Assembly (NCBI GenBank): GCA_964609375.1
Contig: CAZSSA010000027.1
Coordinates: 1-25,064, forward strand
Source: CAZDUS01 sp964609375
GTDB taxonomy: Bacteria > Verrucomicrobiota > Kiritimatiellia > CAIKKV01 > CAITUY01
Length of the DNA stretch: 25,064 nucleotides
Reading direction: 5' to 3'
Numbering within the stretch: position 1 is the stretch's first letter; the number at the start of each line of letters is the position of its first letter. A model generated the notes under the pieces. It had not been told where the DNA came from. It did no database searches and saw only the letters and a program-made list of their open reading frames with translations. A program made the translations under genes and the position numbers. Shown piece after piece: positions 22,997 through 25,064 of this stretch.

Positions 22997-23025
22997 TTGT
23001 ATCTGAACAAACGTTCAGATATGAT
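22997..23025 (+). promoter_or_regulatory. promoter of the lexA-polymerase operon
   Basis: TTGTAT at 22997-23002 and TATGAT at 23020-23025 are 17 nt apart; both are 4-5/6 matches to sigma70 consensus. The gene's ribosome-binding site (AAAGGAGG) starts about 10 nt downstream, giving a short leader. The palindrome at 23000-23021 fills the spacer. Confidence 0.6.
23000..23021. promoter_or_regulatory. LexA operator (SOS box), GAAC-N4-GTTC type
   Basis: A perfect inverted repeat: nine-base arms tatctgaac and gttcagata around a 4-nt centre (aaac). Its core GAAC-N4-GTTC is the LexA-box pattern of Bacillus and relatives, not the E. coli CTGT-N8-ACAG pattern. It lies between the -35 and -10 of the operon that encodes a LexA-type repressor, so autorepression is the natural reading. 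Confidence 0.72.
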
Positions 23026-23049
23026 TTTCCGGAGTGAAAGGAGGACGTT

Positions 23050-23634
23050 ATGCCTAGAGTGATGGATGTGCGTGGACATGTTGCCAAATTGCGGGCCTTT
23101 TGGCGCCGGGAACGCCGAATGCCCTCCTATGAAGAGATGTTGGGGCTCTTTGACTATCAGTCCAAAAATTCGGTTTTTGGTGCGTTGCGAAAACTGGCGG
23201 ACTTAGGGTTTCTTGAGCTGAAACGGGGTCGCGCGGTTGCCACTGGGCGACTGACCGGGTCTCTCCGGTTACTGGGATCCGTTCACGCAGGCTTCCCTTC
23301 GCCCGCCGAAGAGGAATTGGCAGATACCCTTAGCCTTGATGATTTATTGATCCGGCGCCCGGAGGCGACCTTTATGCTGACCGTGCAGGGGGATTCGATG
23401 ATTGCTGCTGGCATCGTGCCGGGTGATATGGTCCTTGTTGAAAAGGGTGGCACCCCCAAACTTCATGATATTGTTGTTGCCCAGGTGGATGACGAATGGA
23501 CGCTTAAATATTACATGAAGGACCGGGAAGGGGTGCGACTGGATCCTGCCAATCCCAAGTACAAGCCGATCCGTCCTAAACGGTCACTGGTTATTGGTGG
23601 TATTGTAAAAGCCGTGATCCGGAAATATGACTAA
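23050..23634 (+). CDS. lexA: LexA-type self-cleaving SOS repressor
   Basis: The winged-helix N-terminus (about 1-65) aligns with the LexA DNA-binding domain (RRMPSYEEMLGLFDYQSKNS, then VFGALRKLADLGFLELKRG). The S24 peptidase domain has the cleavage site A80-G81 (VHAGFPSP), catalytic S116 (QGDSMIAAGI) and K153 (WTLKYY). The Ser-Lys spacing of 37 equals that of E. coli LexA (S119/K156). It is complete for RecA-stimulated self-cleavage. ATG 23050 has AAAGGAGG 6-7 nt upstream. The Y-family polymerase starts 2 nt after its stop, which is the umuDC layout, but UmuD lacks a DNA-binding domain; here one protein may serve as both regulator and UmuD-like partner (inference). At 194 residues it is slightly shorter than typical LexA. 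Whether it is the cell's only LexA is unknown. Confidence 0.9.
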   Translation: MPRVMDVRGHVAKLRAFWRRERRMPSYEEMLGLFDYQSKNSVFGALRKLADLGFLELKRGRAVATGRLTGSLRLLGSVHAGFPSPAEEELADTLSLDDLLIRRPEATFMLTVQGDSMIAAGIVPGDMVLVEKGGTPKLHDIVVAQVDDEWTLKYYMKDREGVRLDPANPKYKPIRPKRSLVIGGIVKAVIRKYD

Positions 23635-23636
23635 CC

Positions 23637-24944
23637 ATGCCGGACCTTCCCTTTACGTTGCAGGCCTATCCGAGCGCGATCCTTCATTTTGATGGTGATG
23701 CGTTCTTTGCCGCCGTCGAGCAGTCCATTCATCCCCATCTGAAAGGCCGGCCGGTGGTAACGGGGAAGGAGCGGGGGATTATTGCGTGTGCCAGTTACGA
23801 GGCGAAGGCGATGGGGATTTCGCGCGGATTGGCCCTGCATGAGGCGATCCGGATGTATCCGGGGTTGAACGTGTTGCCTAGCGACTATGAGACCTACAGT
23901 CTCTACTCCAAGCGGATGTTTGACATTGCCCGGCGCTATACTCCCATGGTGGAAGAGTATTCGATTGATGAGGGGTTTGCGGATTTGACGGGATTACGGC
24001 GGATACATCACGCTTCCTATGAGGAGATCGCGTTGCGATTCCAAGCCGACATCCAGGCGGAACTTGACATCACGGTCTCGGTGGGTCTGAGTTTGACCAA
24101 GAGCCTCGCCAAGCTGGGGTCGGCGTTTCGGAAACCCAGGGGATTCACGGCGATTCCGGGTACTGGCATTGAGGGATTTCTGCGACAGATTCCCCTTGGG
24201 AAGGTCTGGGGTTTCGGTCCCAACACCGTCGCGTTGCTGACGAAGCAGGGACTGTTGACGGCTTGTGACTATGCCGTGCGTCCGGAGGGGTGGGCGGAAA
24301 AGTTGATGGGCAAGGTTGGGCGGGAACTCTGGGGTGAACTGCGGGGAGTGTCGCTTTACCCGGTGACGACCGAGGAGAAATCGAGTTATTGTTCGATCAG
24401 TAAATGCAAGACCTTCACGTCGCCCTCATCGGATCCTGAGTTCATCTGGGCCAAACTGGTGCGCAATGTGGAATCCGCCTTCATTAAGGCCAGGCGATAC
24501 CATTTACGGGCCCGGCAGCTCTCGGTGATGCTGCGGAGACAGGATTATCAGCAGCGTGGAGTTGAGACCCGGTTGAGCCGTGCCATATCGGTTACCCGGG
24601 ATGCCGTGCCGGTGGTTCGTGAACTATTTGAGCAGCTCATTGAGCGTGGGGCGACGTATCGGGCGACGATGGTGGTGCTGGGTCGGTTGGAGACGGATAA
24701 CGAACGGCAATACGACCTTTTTGAAGACCCCGTGCGGATCGAGAAACGGCAAGCCCTCAGTGAGGCGGTAGATGCGCTGAATGAACGGTATGGCAAGCAC
24801 ACCCTGAGTCTGGCCCCATCCTTGTTTCTCCAATCAACCCGGGTAACGGCCCGCGATGATCAACCAGAACGCAAGTCAGCACTGATCAGTGGAGAGACCC
24901 GGCGCCAACGGTTACGTATTCCCCGTCTCTTTCTCAATGTGTAG
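23637..24944 (+). CDS. Y-family translesion DNA polymerase (DinB/UmuC type)
   Basis: An error-prone polymerase that copies past DNA damage. The metal-binding residues are intact: D19 (LHFDGDAFFAAVEQ) and D111-E112 (YSIDEGFADLTG), so it is active, unlike the inactive ImuB type. F24 is at the steric-gate position that excludes ribonucleotides. The finger and thumb parts follow, including VSVGLSLTKSLAKLGSAFRK and a little-finger region. QYDLF near residue 362 fits the sliding-clamp binding motif Q-x-x-L-F. Length 435 is between DinB (351) and UmuC (422). The ATG 23637 is 2 nt past the lexA stop and has only GGAAAT nearby, so coupling is likely. SOS control follows from the shared operator. Pol IV and Pol V types are not separable here; the linked repressor favours a UmuC role. 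Confidence 0.92.
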   Translation: MPDLPFTLQAYPSAILHFDGDAFFAAVEQSIHPHLKGRPVVTGKERGIIACASYEAKAMGISRGLALHEAIRMYPGLNVLPSDYETYSLYSKRMFDIARRYTPMVEEYSIDEGFADLTGLRRIHHASYEEIALRFQADIQAELDITVSVGLSLTKSLAKLGSAFRKPRGFTAIPGTGIEGFLRQIPLGKVWGFGPNTVALLTKQGLLTACDYAVRPEGWAEKLMGKVGRELWGELRGVSLYPVTTEEKSSYCSISKCKTFTSPSSDPEFIWAKLVRNVESAFIKARRYHLRARQLSVMLRRQDYQQRGVETRLSRAISVTRDAVPVVRELFEQLIERGATYRATMVVLGRLETDNERQYDLFEDPVRIEKRQALSEAVDALNERYGKHTLSLAPSLFLQSTRVTARDDQPERKSALISGETRRQRLRIPRLFLNV

Positions 24945-24960
24945 GGAGGGGGGCTAGTAC

Positions 24961-24981
24961 GGATGCGCACATTACGCGTCC
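24961..24981 (+). terminator. hairpin after the polymerase gene
   Basis: GGATGCG pairs with CGCGTCC (7 bp, one G-T pair) over a 7-nt loop, 16 nt after the stop. It is followed by tatatatgtac rather than a T-run. The remaining 80 nt to the window end show no gene; they contain AT-rich patches only. Confidence 0.3.
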
Positions 24982-25064
24982 TATATATGTACAAAAATCA
25001 ACTGCCAATCACCCCGGGAAATGACACAAAGGCTTTTAAACAATATAGGCAGAGGGGCGGCTTT

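Noticed and set aside
1..25064. CRISPR arrays, tRNA or rRNA genes, IS elements
   Set aside because: No regularly spaced 25-40 nt repeats, no cloverleaf with T-loop consensus, no transposase; the repeats found have periods of only 7 or 11 nt.

Overview
The window is chromosomal DNA from a G+C-rich diderm bacterium. WaaA (Kdo transferase), a lipoprotein protease and a polyprenyl-phosphate sugar transferase all point to an outer membrane with lipid A. The gene set is mainly housekeeping: LigA, IlvD, DprA, TopA, Xer, TsaD. I see no IS element, phage module, CRISPR array, tRNA or rRNA. The combination of a GT4/GH57/debranching glycogen set, a zinc-less TopA tail and short-period repeats between genes fits the PVC superphylum (for example a Kiritimatiellota/Verrucomicrobiota-type genome) or a similar environmental lineage. 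That placement is inference, not proof.

Layout. (1) 1-2265: 3' end of ligA, a repeat-rich gap, then ilvD on the minus strand. (2) 2449-7132: dprA-topA-xer on the plus strand, a chromosome-maintenance block with the same gene order as the Bacillus dprA-topA-(trmFO)-xerC/codV region. (3) 7273-8568: waaA, converging on the next block with only 7 nt between stop codons. (4) 8576-16075, minus strand, in transcription order: an ArsB/NhaD/SLC13-type permease, a DedA membrane protein and a glycogen debranching enzyme (tightly packed). A 221-nt gap with a foldable element follows, then a tiny SAP/cysteine protein, a GT4 glycogen synthase-like transferase, a GH57 amylase and a membrane-anchored hypothetical protein. 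Together these make a glycogen/alpha-glucan cluster. (5) 16217-18393: mscS, a membrane-anchored alpha/beta hydrolase and a ferredoxin on the plus strand. (6) 18448-22908, minus strand, in transcription order: a lipoprotein S41 protease, tsaD, a sugar-1-phosphate transferase and a divergent-PAP2 membrane protein. (7) 23050-24944: an SOS cassette with a LexA-type self-cleaving repressor followed 2 nt later by a catalytically complete Y-family DNA polymerase. Its promoter carries a perfect palindrome of the Gram-positive LexA-box type, GAAC-N4-GTTC, between the -35 and -10.

Most interesting items: the self-regulated LexA/Y-polymerase operon, in which the repressor may also do the job of UmuD; the TopA C-terminus, where three roughly 60-residue repeats replace the usual zinc fingers; heptanucleotide-periodic repeats in three separate intergenic regions; and a predicted three-way-junction element ahead of the SAP/cysteine micro-protein. 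No gap between genes exceeds 300 nt once start codons are trimmed.
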